In this document: one piece after another, positions 50,456-60,785 of the stretch
Layout of the letters: each line of letters begins with the position of its first letter
Numbering within the stretch: position 1 is the first letter of the stretch
Translations under genes and position numbers: made by a program
The notes under the pieces: model-generated
Database searches by the model: none
What the model saw: the letters and a program-made list of their open reading frames with translations, nothing else
Told to the model about the DNA's origin: nothing
Source: Acidobacteriota bacterium
GTDB taxonomy: Bacteria; Acidobacteriota; Terriglobia; Acidiferrales; UBA7541
Length of the DNA stretch: 64,000 nt
NCBI GenBank assembly: GCA_003225315.1
Contig: QHZD01000018.1
Span: 1 to 64,000, forward strand
Direction: 5' to 3'

Positions 50456-50501
50456 CACTTCCCAACCGAATGTCCGATTTCTGCGATAAAGTATTTATTT
50501 A

Positions 50502-52787
50502 ATGCTGAGTCTGCCACCGATTACATTGCGTTTGCGCGGTTGGAAACTGATTGACCGCGTGGCCCTCGTTTTTCTCGTCCTTTGCGCCATCGCATTGGGA
50601 GCCGGATGCGGGTTGCTATTTGTCTACGCCAGCGACCTGCCGGAAATCCGCGCGCTGGAAACTTACAGGCCGGACGTGGTCACGGAAGTCTATGCGGATG
50701 ACGGCCAGCTCGCCGGCAGCTTCGCGCTGCAGCGCCGGATCCTGATGACCTACGAGCAGTGTCCCAGAGTGCTGTACACCGCCGTCACCGCCATCGAGGA
50801 CCAGCACTTCGGAGAGCACTGGGGCATCGATTTTCCGCGCATGTTCAGCGCCGCGGTACGAAATCTCGTCAGGCGCAAGATCACCGGCGGGGCCAGCACC
50901 ATCAGCATGCAGCTTGCCGGCAATTTATTCCTCGACCGCAGCGACCGCAGTTTTCGCAGAAAGATGCAGGAAATTCTTCTCGCGCTGCAAATCGAACGCC
51001 GCTATACGAAACCGCAAATCTTCACGATGTATGCCAACCAGGTTTACCTGGCGCATGGGAATTACGGTTTTGCCGCCGCCGCGCAATTTTATTTTGGCAA
51101 GCCCGTCACAGACTTGAAACTTCAGGAAGCGGCGCTGCTGGCCGGAATGGTCAACGGCCCGAAATTTTCTCCGCTCTCGAATCCGGAAGCCGCTCTAAGC
51201 CGCCGCAATCTGGTGATCCATCGCATGGAAGAAGAAGGGAAGATTACGCCGACAGAAGAAGGCAACGCCAGAAAATCTCCGCTCGGGCTGCACATTCAGT
51301 ATCCGCGCAACGACCTTGCACCGTATTTCTTCGAAGAGATTCGCAAGTATCTCGAAGCGACGTATGGAACTTCGGCTGTCCACGAGCGCGGCTTGCGTGT
51401 TTACACCACACTGAATATCAACATGCAAAGGGTCGCCAACCAAGCCTTGCGCGACGGCTTGCACAGTTACGAACGGCGCCACGGCTGGAAAGGGAATTTG
51501 CCGAATGTGCTGCGCGACAACCTCGGCAAACTGGATACGTACGAGGACGACGATTGGCGTCACGCGATTGAGAAGGGGAGCTACGTCACCGGGCTCGTTC
51601 TCTCGGTGGCGGGCAAAGATGCGGTCATCAAGATCGGTCCGTACCGCGGAATCCTTTCCGCCAACGATTTCGCCTGGACTGGCCGCAAAAAACCCGGCGA
51701 ACTGCTGAAAGTCGGCGACCTGGCGCAATTCTCGATTCAAGAGCTGCGCGACAACACGGTGCGCGTCCAGCTTGAACAACAGCCCGGCCCTCAGGGGGCG
51801 CTTCTCGCCATCGATAATTCCACCGGGGAAATCAAAACCATGGTCGGCGGCTACAGTTTTGAGGATTCCAAATTCAATCGTGCCACGCAGGCCGTCCGAC
51901 AGGTCGGAAGTTCTTTCAAGGTTTACGTCTACGCCGATGCGCTGGAACGAGGCGCGACGCCTTTCGATACCATTGTCGATTTGCCATTCACGACGATCAG
52001 CGGCGGCCAGCCGTATTCTCCACACAATTACGACGAAAGATTCGAAGGGACCATCACGCTACGACGCGCGCTGGCCGGCTCACGAAACGTCCCGGCCGTA
52101 AAACTCGCTGAAAAAGTCGGCATCAACACCGTCGTGGACATGGCCAAGCGTTTCGGCATCACCACGCCGCTGCCACCGTATCTTCCGCTCGCCCTTGGGG
52201 CCGCGGACATGAAGCTGCTCGAACACGTTTCTGCTTTCACCGTGTTCCCCAACGACGGCATCCGTATCGACGCGCACATGATTCGCCGCGTTACGAGTTA
52301 TGACGGAGCGCTGCTCGAAGAAGCGCATCCCGAAGTGCACGACGTGCTTTCTCCCGAAGTGGCGCGCACCATGACCGCCATGCTCGAGGAAGTCATACAA
52401 TTCGGCACCGGTATCCAGGCCAAGGCATTGGGCCGCCCCGCCGCCGGCAAGACGGGAACGACGCAGGATTACACCGATGCCTGGTTTGTGGGGTACACGC
52501 CGCAGCTCACCGCGGGCGTGTGGGTGGGCTTCGACGACAAGCAGATTTCGCTTGGGAAGAAGGAAACCGGTGCTCGTGCGGCCCTGCCGATTTGGTTGGA
52601 ATTCATGCAGGGGGCCACCGCTGGGATGCCCGCCATGGATTTTGCAAACGTCGTTCCGCTCGAGCAGCAGGTCGGCGAGCATCACGTCAACGTGGATACG
52701 CCGGATACCGCGCCCACCGAAGACGAACCCGCCGCGCCTAAGGAGAAACCTCCGGCGGCACCCCCCACGGTCACCCGCAGCAACTAA
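50502..52787 (+). CDS. Penicillin-binding protein 1A-type bifunctional transglycosylase/transpeptidase
   Basis: A 761-residue class A PBP that polymerises and crosslinks peptidoglycan. A signal anchor lies at about 19-43. The GT51 domain has catalytic E99 (AIEDQHFGEHWGIDF), GGASTISMQLAGNL and RKMQEILLALQIERRYTK. The transpeptidase has VGSSFKVYVYA (Ser-x-x-Lys), GSRN (SxN) and GKTGTTQDYTDAWFVG (KTG). A Pro-rich tail follows. It is 46 bases after the FmdE-like gene, so may share its transcript. Confidence 0.92.
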   Translation: MLSLPPITLRLRGWKLIDRVALVFLVLCAIALGAGCGLLFVYASDLPEIRALETYRPDVVTEVYADDGQLAGSFALQRRILMTYEQCPRVLYTAVTAIEDQHFGEHWGIDFPRMFSAAVRNLVRRKITGGASTISMQLAGNLFLDRSDRSFRRKMQEILLALQIERRYTKPQIFTMYANQVYLAHGNYGFAAAAQFYFGKPVTDLKLQEAALLAGMVNGPKFSPLSNPEAALSRRNLVIHRMEEEGKITPTEEGNARKSPLGLHIQYPRNDLAPYFFEEIRKYLEATYGTSAVHERGLRVYTTLNINMQRVANQALRDGLHSYERRHGWKGNLPNVLRDNLGKLDTYEDDDWRHAIEKGSYVTGLVLSVAGKDAVIKIGPYRGILSANDFAWTGRKKPGELLKVGDLAQFSIQELRDNTVRVQLEQQPGPQGALLAIDNSTGEIKTMVGGYSFEDSKFNRATQAVRQVGSSFKVYVYADALERGATPFDTIVDLPFTTISGGQPYSPHNYDERFEGTITLRRALAGSRNVPAVKLAEKVGINTVVDMAKRFGITTPLPPYLPLALGAADMKLLEHVSAFTVFPNDGIRIDAHMIRRVTSYDGALLEEAHPEVHDVLSPEVARTMTAMLEEVIQFGTGIQAKALGRPAAGKTGTTQDYTDAWFVGYTPQLTAGVWVGFDDKQISLGKKETGARAALPIWLEFMQGATAGMPAMDFANVVPLEQQVGEHHVNVDTPDTAPTEDEPAAPKEKPPAAPPTVTRSN

Positions 52788-53165
52788 AGCCCGACGCGGA
52801 CAGACTCCGCTATAAGCCTAAATAAGGAAACTAACTCAGTTACGAGCCTGGGGAACGTTAAAACCAAGCGGCCTAAGCGTCCCCATCATTCGACTTGCCG
52901 TAATCTGGATGAAGTTGGATTTCCAGTTTTCTGTACAGTTATGTGCAATTTCATATCAGTGCTCGGATGCTAGAGGGACTTAGATTATAAACTAGAGCTT
53001 ACTTAAATCTAAGATAAGTGCCCTGTTTTCTTGACCATTCACTGAATTCTAAATCCGTGCCAAAAGGTGGTGCCGAAAATGCTATCTTCCCCCAATCATG
53101 TGACTGTGGTGGTCACGTCTAGGTACCTTTATATTCTAAAAGTGTGCGTCAATTTGGAGGCTTCC
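52788..53165 (+). promoter_or_regulatory. Gene-free upstream region of the TonB receptor with an inverted repeat
   Basis: No gene is supported in these 378 bases. An AT-rich stretch has a perfect 8-base inverted repeat, CTTAGATT (52979-52986) and AATCTAAG (53006-53013), 19 bases apart, and near 53101-53117 a GTGAC/GTCAC pair. A -10-like TATATT is near 53131 but no matching -35 is clear. These are candidate regulatory sites of the receptor gene. Confidence 0.4.
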
Positions 53166-56100
53166 ATGAGGTTACACGGTCGCGGGCTGTTTGCTCGTTT
53201 GAGAACGACTTACTGGAATCTTCGTGCGGGACTCGTACTAGCCATACTGTTATTGATTAGCTCTGCTTCTGTGCATGGGCAGGGCATTGTTACCGGCATG
53301 ATCTCAGGAACGGTGATGGACGCACAGGGGGCAGTGGTTGCGGGGGCATCCATACAGGCCGTTCACGTGGCTACGGCCGCCAAGTTTTCTGACAAGTCGG
53401 ACTCCCAGGGCTACTATGAACTGAAGAGTCTTCCCATCGGCTTGTATAACCTGACAATCGAGGCAACCGGATTTCGAAAGCTGCAACTGAGCAACGTTGT
53501 GGTTGAAGCTGGGAAGAGCACCGCGCTTGGGGCCCGTACGCTGGACGTCGGCGCCGCTTCGGAATTGGTTACTGTGGAGGCTTCCGTGCCCCTGGTCGAG
53601 AGCACAAGCTCGCAGATTGGCGGCACTTTCGACAGCAATGTCGTGCGAGCTCTGCCCAACGCCGGCGCGGGCTTCGATAACCTGGCACTATTCATTCCCG
53701 GAGTAGCCAACAACGGTTCGACGAACTTCAGCAACACCAACGGAGCGGCAATCGCCAACAATGGTCTGCGCGGGCGCTCGAACAATTTCCAGATCGATGG
53801 CCAGGCGAACAACGACAACTCTGTGGCTGGCCCATTAGTGTTTCTCTCCAATCCGGACGTACTGGGCGAACTCCAGGTGGTGAGCAACAACTTTAGCGCT
53901 GAATATGGGCGCAACTCGGGGACGGTGGTCAATTACATCACTAAGTCAGGCACGAACCTATTCCATGGCAGCGGCTACGAGTTCTATGAGGGCGATTGGG
54001 ACCGGTCGCTTACGAACGGCCAAAAGAACCCGCTGCTAGGCTTCTGCCCTCCTGGTGTGACCGCCGGGACGGCTACGCCGTTTGCGACCAGCTGCAAGAC
54101 GCCGGTGGTCCCGCGCTTCGTCGATAACCGCTGGGGCGGTACGCTTGGCGGCCCGATTCTGAAGAACCGGATATGGTTTTTTGGCAGCTACCAGCAAGAG
54201 CAGCAGCGCGCTGTCAACTCGTCTACTTCGTCGAGCCTCACTCCGACCCCGGCCGGCCTCACTGCCCTGGCTGGGGCGTTCCCCGGCAACACAGCTGTAT
54301 CCGCGATCCAGAAGTTCGGACCATACGGGATTACCGCTGGCAATCCGCAGCCCTTCGGCACTGTACAAAACATCACGGTCTCCAACGGCACGACAGCGGC
54401 AACAGTACCGTTCGCATTTGTAAACCGTGTCGTGGGGAACAATTTTGACGACAAGCAGATCACCGGCCGCGGCGATTGGGCAATAAGCAACAAAGACCGC
54501 TTCTTCTTCCGGTTCATCTATCAGAACAGCAACACTGCATTGAACGGCAGTACCGCCGCCATCGCCAGTGGAGCATTTGTGGCCGTGCCGGCACAAGACC
54601 GGCAGTACGGTTGGGACTATACGCGCGCCTGGACGAGCAACTTCATAACGCAAGCTCGCGTCAGCTACGGCACGGGCTTCTTTAAGTTTGCCGGCGGCCA
54701 GGGCTTCCCGCAATGCACTATCGAGAACGTACTGGCGTGTCCGCCGAACATTGGGTTCTCTGACGCCACGAACTCGTACACCACGTTCGGTTTGGCGACG
54801 AACCTGCCGCAAGACCGCCAAGTCCACAACACGCAGTACCAGAGCAACTCTACGTGGACGCGCGGGCGTCACACTTTCAAATTCGGCGGGGAACTGGATC
54901 ATCAAAGCTCGCCTAACCATTTCCTGCCCAGCATCAACGGTGGTTTCTCCTTTTTCTCCAGCCCCAACACTGCCACGGATTGCGTGAGCACGTCTGGGAC
55001 CGCCGCACCATGCAACGCCTTTAGCAACTTCCTCAAGGGGGGAGCAGGCTGCCCGATAGCGAGCTCATCCTTCAACGGCATATGCACCCAGCTTTCCCTG
55101 ACGGACGGCACTTTCAATTTCAATTTCAAGGAGAATGACCTGGCTTTTTACGGTCAGGATGATTGGCGCATAAGGAGCAACCTCACACTTAACCTGGGCC
55201 TGCGCTGGGAATGGGACCAGCAGGCAATCAACCTGCTGCATGACATCACTGTTCAGAACGTGGCCAACGGATTCTGGGCTGCGGGTTTGCCGACCAATGT
55301 CACGGAAATCCCGCACATTCCCGAGGACTTTAACAACTATGGGCCAAACTTCGGCTTTGCCTGGACGCCGCGCATAATGAAAAGGTGGCTTGGAGAGGAC
55401 AAGACGGTCATCCGCGGCGGTTACCGAGTGGCATATGATCCCGCGTACTACAATATTTTTTTGAACGTGGCCACCTCAGCGCCGGTGGTCAACGCTGGAA
55501 CGATTAACAACGTCGGCGTGCCTACAAATGCCACTGGCACGGGGGTACAGGCGGCTTACCTGAGCATCATCCCGCGTGGCGCGAATCCTGGCGCGCGCAG
55601 CCAGACGCGCGTAAGTCCTGACTTCCACAACCCCTACGTCGAGCAATGGTCGCTGGGTGTGGAGCGACTGATTTCCTCGCGCGTTTCTTTTGAGACGCGT
55701 TATGTGGGCAACCACGGCGTAGGCAACTTCCAGACTATTAATGCCAACCCGCTTATCTCTACGTGCTCGGCTTTCACGGGCGATACCTGCACTGGCACTG
55801 CGGGTGGCCTGGCGGTACAGGCACCCCAATATATTCCTTCCGGCGTAACCTCATGCACGCCTAGCGGCGCTGCGGCAGGCTCGGGATCGACAGCTTCGCG
55901 AGGGCGCCCGGATTGCAACTTTACGCTGGTCCGCCTTCGCAACAACGGCGCCTGGTCTACCTATCATGGCGTCCAGAATGAACTGAAGATCCGCGCGTTC
56001 CACGGCCTGACCGCGGATGTCGCCTACACTTTCAGTAAGGCACTGGACAATACCAGTGAGGTCTTTGCCAGCACCGGCGGCAACTCGACGCCCATCTCAC

Positions 56101-56906
56101 TGAATCCGTTCGATCCGAATGCGAGGGAACGCGGTATATCTGCGGAATCGTATCCGCACGTGGTGACTACATACGCGGTTTACGACCTACCCTGGGCAAA
56201 CAAGCAACAAGGCATCTTCGGGCGTCTCCTGGGTGGCTGGCAGGTTAGCGGTACGCACCGTTACCAAACGGGTGTGGCCGTTACTCCTGCACAGAACACC
56301 AACAACAACGACCCCTACTGCGATGCTGCGTTCAATAACAACTTTATCGGCAGCACCCTTGACTCCTGCCGCCCGATTCTCAGCAATCCCAACGCTCCGT
56401 TTAACACTACTGGCCGCTACCTGAATGCGACTCAGATAGTCAACGTCACCGCGTGCATGAGCACCAATACGGGGATCCCGGGGACGCCGGCGTGTCCATT
56501 GATCAGTCCCACGGACGTTCATTTCGTCGTCAACAACATCTTCGCAGTCAATGCGCTGTGCGGCGGAGACCCGTTTGCCTGTGCTGTCGGCCGCAACGTG
56601 ACACGCACGATGCCACGCAACCAGGCGGACCTCAGTCTCCAGAAGAATTTCAAGCTTACCGAGCGCATGAACCTAACGCTGCGTGGCGATGTCCTCAACG
56701 CCTTTAACTACCAGTTCCTCGGCGTCCCGGGACTGAACGCCAACAACAGGAATGCGAACGGCCTTGCGTGCCCCGTTAACCCTGCCACACCTGCGAACTG
56801 CCCCGGCCCGTCTGTGGGAGTGCCGGCACCGAACACCTTCGGTGAGACTTGGGGCAACACCGGAGTCTTCCGCAGCATTCTGATCTCTGGCCACATTACA
56901 TTCTAA
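53166..56906 (+). CDS. Oar-like TonB-dependent receptor with carboxypeptidase-regulatory domain
   Basis: A 1246-residue outer-membrane protein. A signal peptide (to about residue 40, ASVHGQ) precedes a carboxypeptidase-regulatory-like domain (about 45-125, GMISGTVMDAQGAVVAGAS, GYYELKSLPIGLYNLTI), a plug domain (about 140-260; GLRGRSNNFQIDGQANND) and a long beta-barrel ending in the outer-membrane signature ILISGHITF. It resembles the Oar-type receptors abundant in acidobacteria, probably taking up large organic ligands. GGAGG lies 5 bases before the ATG at 53166. A strong terminator follows. Confidence 0.9.
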   Translation: MRLHGRGLFARLRTTYWNLRAGLVLAILLLISSASVHGQGIVTGMISGTVMDAQGAVVAGASIQAVHVATAAKFSDKSDSQGYYELKSLPIGLYNLTIEATGFRKLQLSNVVVEAGKSTALGARTLDVGAASELVTVEASVPLVESTSSQIGGTFDSNVVRALPNAGAGFDNLALFIPGVANNGSTNFSNTNGAAIANNGLRGRSNNFQIDGQANNDNSVAGPLVFLSNPDVLGELQVVSNNFSAEYGRNSGTVVNYITKSGTNLFHGSGYEFYEGDWDRSLTNGQKNPLLGFCPPGVTAGTATPFATSCKTPVVPRFVDNRWGGTLGGPILKNRIWFFGSYQQEQQRAVNSSTSSSLTPTPAGLTALAGAFPGNTAVSAIQKFGPYGITAGNPQPFGTVQNITVSNGTTAATVPFAFVNRVVGNNFDDKQITGRGDWAISNKDRFFFRFIYQNSNTALNGSTAAIASGAFVAVPAQDRQYGWDYTRAWTSNFITQARVSYGTGFFKFAGGQGFPQCTIENVLACPPNIGFSDATNSYTTFGLATNLPQDRQVHNTQYQSNSTWTRGRHTFKFGGELDHQSSPNHFLPSINGGFSFFSSPNTATDCVSTSGTAAPCNAFSNFLKGGAGCPIASSSFNGICTQLSLTDGTFNFNFKENDLAFYGQDDWRIRSNLTLNLGLRWEWDQQAINLLHDITVQNVANGFWAAGLPTNVTEIPHIPEDFNNYGPNFGFAWTPRIMKRWLGEDKTVIRGGYRVAYDPAYYNIFLNVATSAPVVNAGTINNVGVPTNATGTGVQAAYLSIIPRGANPGARSQTRVSPDFHNPYVEQWSLGVERLISSRVSFETRYVGNHGVGNFQTINANPLISTCSAFTGDTCTGTAGGLAVQAPQYIPSGVTSCTPSGAAAGSGSTASRGRPDCNFTLVRLRNNGAWSTYHGVQNELKIRAFHGLTADVAYTFSKALDNTSEVFASTGGNSTPISLNPFDPNARERGISAESYPHVVTTYAVYDLPWANKQQGIFGRLLGGWQVSGTHRYQTGVAVTPAQNTNNNDPYCDAAFNNNFIGSTLDSCRPILSNPNAPFNTTGRYLNATQIVNVTACMSTNTGIPGTPACPLISPTDVHFVVNNIFAVNALCGGDPFACAVGRNVTRTMPRNQADLSLQKNFKLTERMNLTLRGDVLNAFNYQFLGVPGLNANNRNANGLACPVNPATPANCPGPSVGVPAPNTFGETWGNTGVFRSILISGHITF

Positions 56907-56953
56907 AGTCCGCCGCTGAGGCAGCTCGGAGAGCGGCCGTGAAGTTCATACTG

Positions 56954-56987
56954 AAAGAGGCCAGTCAAGGACTGGCCTCTTTTGTTT
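56954..56987 (+). terminator. Rho-independent terminator after the TonB receptor
   Basis: A perfect 13-base stem (56954-56966 with 56970-56982) around AAG runs into TTTTGTTTC, 48 bases after the receptor stop. On the minus strand the stem is followed by a shorter T run, so it may also stop thiL transcription. Confidence 0.92.
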
Positions 56988-57054
56988 CGTGCGCATGTTG
57001 GATGGCTGACTTGTCAAATTTCCAGCGCCGAATGCCATGACCGGGTTGGCGTGC

Positions 57055-58125
57055 CTACAATTTTTTCCGAAAGAGGTCCCAACCACCTGGCGCGAGTTGT
57101 TTGGAGCAGCCATTTTTTTCCAACAACAATAACTCTCGGTTCGGGGTGATTTTTCCAATCGCGGTGAGGCGCACGCCTTGAAAGACCCTTGGAAGGAATT
57201 TCGCTTTGCGCGGAGGCACGGTAAATAGCAATTCGTAGTCATCGCCACGGTGCAGCGCAAGCTGCAAGGGATCATGGCTGCGTCGAAGGGAAGTGTCCGG
57301 AAAGCGCACTTGCGGGATTTTTGACTGGTCCAGGAGCGAGCCAACCGCGCTTGCCGCGCACAACCGTGTTAAATCGGTCGAGAGGCCATCGGAGAGGTCG
57401 ATCATCGCGGTCGAGAAGCCTTTTTGGGCCAACCATTGGCCTAGCGCGAGCCTTGGCTCAGGATAAAGATGCTTTCTCGTCAGCGCGTTTTTCGTGCTCG
57501 TCATTCCTTTGCTGCGTCTTATCGTCTGCAAACCCAACTCGGCCTCACCCAGCCGGCCGCTGACAAAAAGGATATCTCCCGGTCGTGCACCAGAACGCAG
57601 GATGGCGTGGCCGGTTCGCACTTCGCCGACTACGGTTATGTTTATGAGGATATCGTTGCGGCGAGTTGTATCCCCACCGGCAAGAGAACAGCGAAATTTA
57701 CGGGAAGCGTGCCGCAACCCGCCGAGGAAAAGATCCAGCCATCGTCCGGTGAGCGTTTCTGGGAAAGCCAAACTGAGCAGGAAGCAGCGCGGTATACCTC
57801 CCATCGCGGCAACGTCGCTAAGCGCCCTGGCGAGGCACTTCCACCCCACGGAATGTGGCGGATGCTTGTCTCGCAAGAAGTGCGTTCCTTCGAGGAACCA
57901 GTCGCAGGTGAGGATTAGCTCGTGGCCCGGCTTTGGCCGGAGGAGCGCCGCATCGTCTCCGATTCCAAGAGCGATCGGTTTCTCAAGCCCTTGGCCCGAC
58001 GACGAGCGGAACCTGTCCGCAATCTTTCGCAGGATTGAGTCTTCGTCTTGAGCTTTTCGCGCCACAGAGGTTGTAAGAGAACTCCAATCTACGGAAGGCG
58101 ACAGTATAGCTGGCGGATCGCGCAT
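57055..58125 (-). CDS. thiL: Thiamine-monophosphate kinase
   Basis: A 356-residue AIR-synthase-fold kinase predicted to phosphorylate thiamine monophosphate to the diphosphate. ALGIGDDAALLRPKPG, LILTCDWFLEGTHFL (Mg-binding Asp), ALSDVAAMGG, AGGDTTRRN, IDLSDGLSTDL and the C-terminal HRGDDYELLFTV are diagnostic of ThiL. About 40 N-terminal residues precede the usual start. ATG at 58125 is preferred over the longer frame from 58365, whose extra residues look random. It converges on the TonB receptor. Confidence 0.9.
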   Translation of the reverse strand: MRDPPAILSPSVDWSSLTTSVARKAQDEDSILRKIADRFRSSSGQGLEKPIALGIGDDAALLRPKPGHELILTCDWFLEGTHFLRDKHPPHSVGWKCLARALSDVAAMGGIPRCFLLSLAFPETLTGRWLDLFLGGLRHASRKFRCSLAGGDTTRRNDILINITVVGEVRTGHAILRSGARPGDILFVSGRLGEAELGLQTIRRSKGMTSTKNALTRKHLYPEPRLALGQWLAQKGFSTAMIDLSDGLSTDLTRLCAASAVGSLLDQSKIPQVRFPDTSLRRSHDPLQLALHRGDDYELLFTVPPRKAKFLPRVFQGVRLTAIGKITPNRELLLLEKNGCSKQLAPGGWDLFRKKL

Positions 58126-58394
58126 TCGTCCCTGACGGCCCAACTGCCAAATGCGGTGCCGCCACCGTCGGCTAACCCCTAAAACCTGTACTGTTGGACA
58201 GGGGACAGGTTGACACGGCCTGTCCTTCAAAGTACTAAAAACAGGGTTGACGCGAAACTCTACAGTATTTAGTATGTCGATGGTCGCGAACCATGGCTCA
58301 CGGTTCAGATTTTGGTTCAAACGCAGGTTCCGGCGGGCCCAAGGGTGTTTTGTCCGCAGATACACGATGAATGGCCTGAGGGGGCCCTTTGTTC

Positions 58395-59276
58395 ATGAGG
58401 GGTAAGAGCTATACGTTCTATATCGCGTCGACTCCGGGGAAGCTCCGGAAAGTCATCGTACCGGCCTATGTACTGCATGGAGTCGCGGTATTGGCGCTCA
58501 TCGGCAGCATTACTGTGACCGTCGCGGTTGGCTCTTATTCACGGATGCTCTGGAAAGTCGGCAACTACAACGCTCTCCGCCACGATCAGGAAACCCTCAA
58601 AAAGCAATACCAGCAACTGCAGAGCACCGTCAACGACACCAACCAGCGCCTCGATTCTCTGCAGTCCCTTGCGACGGAAGTAGCCATGACCTATGGGGTG
58701 CTGCGGTATCATCCGGCAGCATTCGACCAGACCGACAGCCCCGTGGATTCCCAGGATGCTTTTGACCGCTCCATCGAGCAGTACACCTTCCTGAAACGCA
58801 ACGCCGCAGTGATCGCCATCTCCAGCAGTGGGCTTCATTTGCTGTCCCCGATGAGTTTTGCGAATTCTGCCTACACGCCGGCGATCTGGCCAGTTATGGG
58901 CCACATCACCGATAGCTTCGGCGAGCGTTTGGATCCATTCAGCGGTGAAGGTGCGTTCCACACCGGCGTGGATGTGGCTTCTGATTATGGCGCTCCCGTT
59001 CACGCGACTGCGGACGGAATCATCACGATCGCGGAAAATCATGCTGGCTACGGCCGGCTGGTGGTTATCGATCACGGTTTTGGAATCACCACTTGGTACG
59101 CGCACCTCTCATCGTTCTCGGCTGTGACGGGAGCGCGTGTGAAGCGCGGAGAAGTGGTTGGCTATACGGGCATCAGCGGCCGCTCAACGGGTCCGCACGT
59201 GCACTACGAAGTCCGGATGAACAACGCGCCCATTAATCCCTGGCGCTACATGAAGTCCACTCCTGCTGGCGACTAA
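58395..59276 (+). CDS. Membrane-anchored M23-family peptidase
   Basis: A 293-residue protein: a membrane helix at about 24-46 (VLHGVAVLALIGSITVTVAV), a coiled coil (about 55-95, RHDQETLKKQYQQLQSTVNDTNQRL in two parts) and a C-terminal LytM/M23 domain with HTGVDVAS (H, D zinc ligands), VIDHGFGITTWYAHLS and GPHVHYEVR (HxH). It should cut or bind peptidoglycan crosslinks; the ligands look intact, so it may be active rather than an EnvC-like activator. ATG at 58395 is used; an in-frame TTG is two codons earlier. A terminator follows. Confidence 0.9.
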   Translation: MRGKSYTFYIASTPGKLRKVIVPAYVLHGVAVLALIGSITVTVAVGSYSRMLWKVGNYNALRHDQETLKKQYQQLQSTVNDTNQRLDSLQSLATEVAMTYGVLRYHPAAFDQTDSPVDSQDAFDRSIEQYTFLKRNAAVIAISSSGLHLLSPMSFANSAYTPAIWPVMGHITDSFGERLDPFSGEGAFHTGVDVASDYGAPVHATADGIITIAENHAGYGRLVVIDHGFGITTWYAHLSSFSAVTGARVKRGEVVGYTGISGRSTGPHVHYEVRMNNAPINPWRYMKSTPAGD

Positions 59277-59306
59277 TTCTTGATTGAATCCTGCGGGTTT
59301 CGAAGT

Positions 59307-59334
59307 GGCGGGCTTTGGCCCGCCAGTTTTTTTA
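59307..59334 (+). terminator. Rho-independent terminator after the M23 peptidase
   Basis: TGGCGGGC (59307-59314) pairs with GCCCGCCA (59319-59326) around TTTG and is followed by GTTTTTTT, 30 bases after the peptidase stop. Confidence 0.92.
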
Positions 59335-59399
59335 GGGCGTTGTTTCGATTCTCTGGGAGTAACCTCGGGAGGCGCGCAGGATACCTCCAACTGTTTTTC

Positions 59400-60476
59400 T
59401 TAGGTGTGGCCTTTTCTTGGTCTTGTAACTTTTTCTGGGAGCCGTTTGTTGCGCGTGGAGTCCGGGATCACGGACGGAGCTTTGCCCGCCGCCTCAAGGA
59501 ATCCGGGCGTGATTTCGAATACGAGTCGGACGGACTTGGTTTCCCCGCGGTCGATTTTGGAAACATCGGCGCTTTTCAGTAGTGCCAGGTAAGCGTCACG
59601 CATCGCCGGATCCAACTGCTGCCTCACCTTGGGGTCATTCAGACCTCCCTCCGCCAGAATGACGACGCCATTCACCACGTCGACGAGTTGCCTCGCGGTC
59701 GCTTCGGCAGTGCATTCCCCTTCAGCGACGACCCGCAGCAGATTGCTTTCCGGTTTTCCGGCGAGCGTAATCCACTGTAGCTGATCGAGGAGCGTTGAGA
59801 GTTGCGGCGAGCGTAGTCCGCCGGGAGCCTGCGCGGCCAAGGCGGTGCCGACGGCGGCGTCTTGGCGGAACACGGCAAAAACCGGGGATCCCGCTAGACG
59901 TTCGAATCGCACGCGCCATTCCGAGACGTCCCCCGGCCGGCTTTTCGCGCCAAGCAGAACGGTGAGATCCGAATCGTTGGTCACTGCGATCCGGTCATTC
60001 GTCAAGAACGCAAAAGAAATTTTCTCTGCAGCGCCGCTTAAAGGAACAGAAAAAGTTTCGTGACCGCCGACTCTTGCCGAAGAGCCGTCTTTCAAGGCGT
60101 AAGCGGAAATTTTTTGTCGATCAAATTTTCCATCTAGGATGACAAACAGAGCGGAGTCTTGTCCGCGCCTCAGAACAGCGACCGCCATGCGATTGAGGTC
60201 ACGCTCATAGTCGAACCCGGTTTCTTTGAGAAACTGTGCGTAATCTGCATCCGCTTGTGGCTTCGGCGCCCAAGCGTAAAGTTGCGCGATAAACGGGGCT
60301 TGGCGGAGTTCGGAGAAGTCGACGAAAAGAACTGCGGTCGCGTCCGAAGGCATCAGCGCAAACGCCTCTTCGCGTGAGGAGCCGTTCCGAACGTTCCATC
60401 TCCGGTATCCGAAAAATGCCGACGCACTTAGAATGATGACGACTGCGAGGAGAGCGATCCATATGCGTTTCTTCAT
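59400..60476 (-). CDS. Membrane-anchored protein of unknown function
   Basis: A 358-residue protein with one N-terminal membrane anchor (5-22, IWIALLAVVIILSASAFFG) and an extracytoplasmic domain. EEAFALMPSDATAVLFVDFSELRQAPFI resembles the opening of DUF3352-like/periplasmic proteins, but the family is not certain. Alternating hydrophobic strands (FALMPSDATAVLF, AVAVLRRG, SALFVIL, ISFAFLTNDRIAVT) suggest beta-rich folding; no catalytic motif is seen. It stands alone, converging on the M23 peptidase. Confidence 0.65.
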   Translation of the reverse strand: MKKRIWIALLAVVIILSASAFFGYRRWNVRNGSSREEAFALMPSDATAVLFVDFSELRQAPFIAQLYAWAPKPQADADYAQFLKETGFDYERDLNRMAVAVLRRGQDSALFVILDGKFDRQKISAYALKDGSSARVGGHETFSVPLSGAAEKISFAFLTNDRIAVTNDSDLTVLLGAKSRPGDVSEWRVRFERLAGSPVFAVFRQDAAVGTALAAQAPGGLRSPQLSTLLDQLQWITLAGKPESNLLRVVAEGECTAEATARQLVDVVNGVVILAEGGLNDPKVRQQLDPAMRDAYLALLKSADVSKIDRGETKSVRLVFEITPGFLEAAGKAPSVIPDSTRNKRLPEKVTRPRKGHT

Positions 60477-60738
60477 TGGACCAACGCCATCAGAAAGAGT
60501 AAAGGCGTAACTTAGGATTGTCCCATTCGAGACGGCTTTGTGGCAGCAAAATAGGGGACCAGAAGTAATGTCCGCAACTAGGCTATTTCGGTCTGTTGAA
60601 TTCGGACCTGTTCAGTCTTGTTAGGCTCTATGCTAAACTGTAGAGGACAGGGAAGATAAGGGGTATCTAGCCGGTCAAGCGTGGATAGGTTTTTGCACAG
60701 AAATGGGCATGGAAGTGCTCGTAACTGTTAACTACGCA

Positions 60739-60768
60739 TTGCAATTCTCATACCTCTTCTGTTATTCT
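60739..60768 (+). promoter_or_regulatory. Possible promoter of the tRNA-tuf operon
   Basis: TTGCAA (60739-60744), 18 bases, TATTCT (60763-60768) lies 17 bases before the first tRNA. Both boxes match the consensus at four or so positions. The whole 309-base gap 60477-60785 has no gene; other promoter-like sequences there are weaker. Confidence 0.38.
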
Positions 60769-60785
60769 TACCCGGTTTGAGCGGC

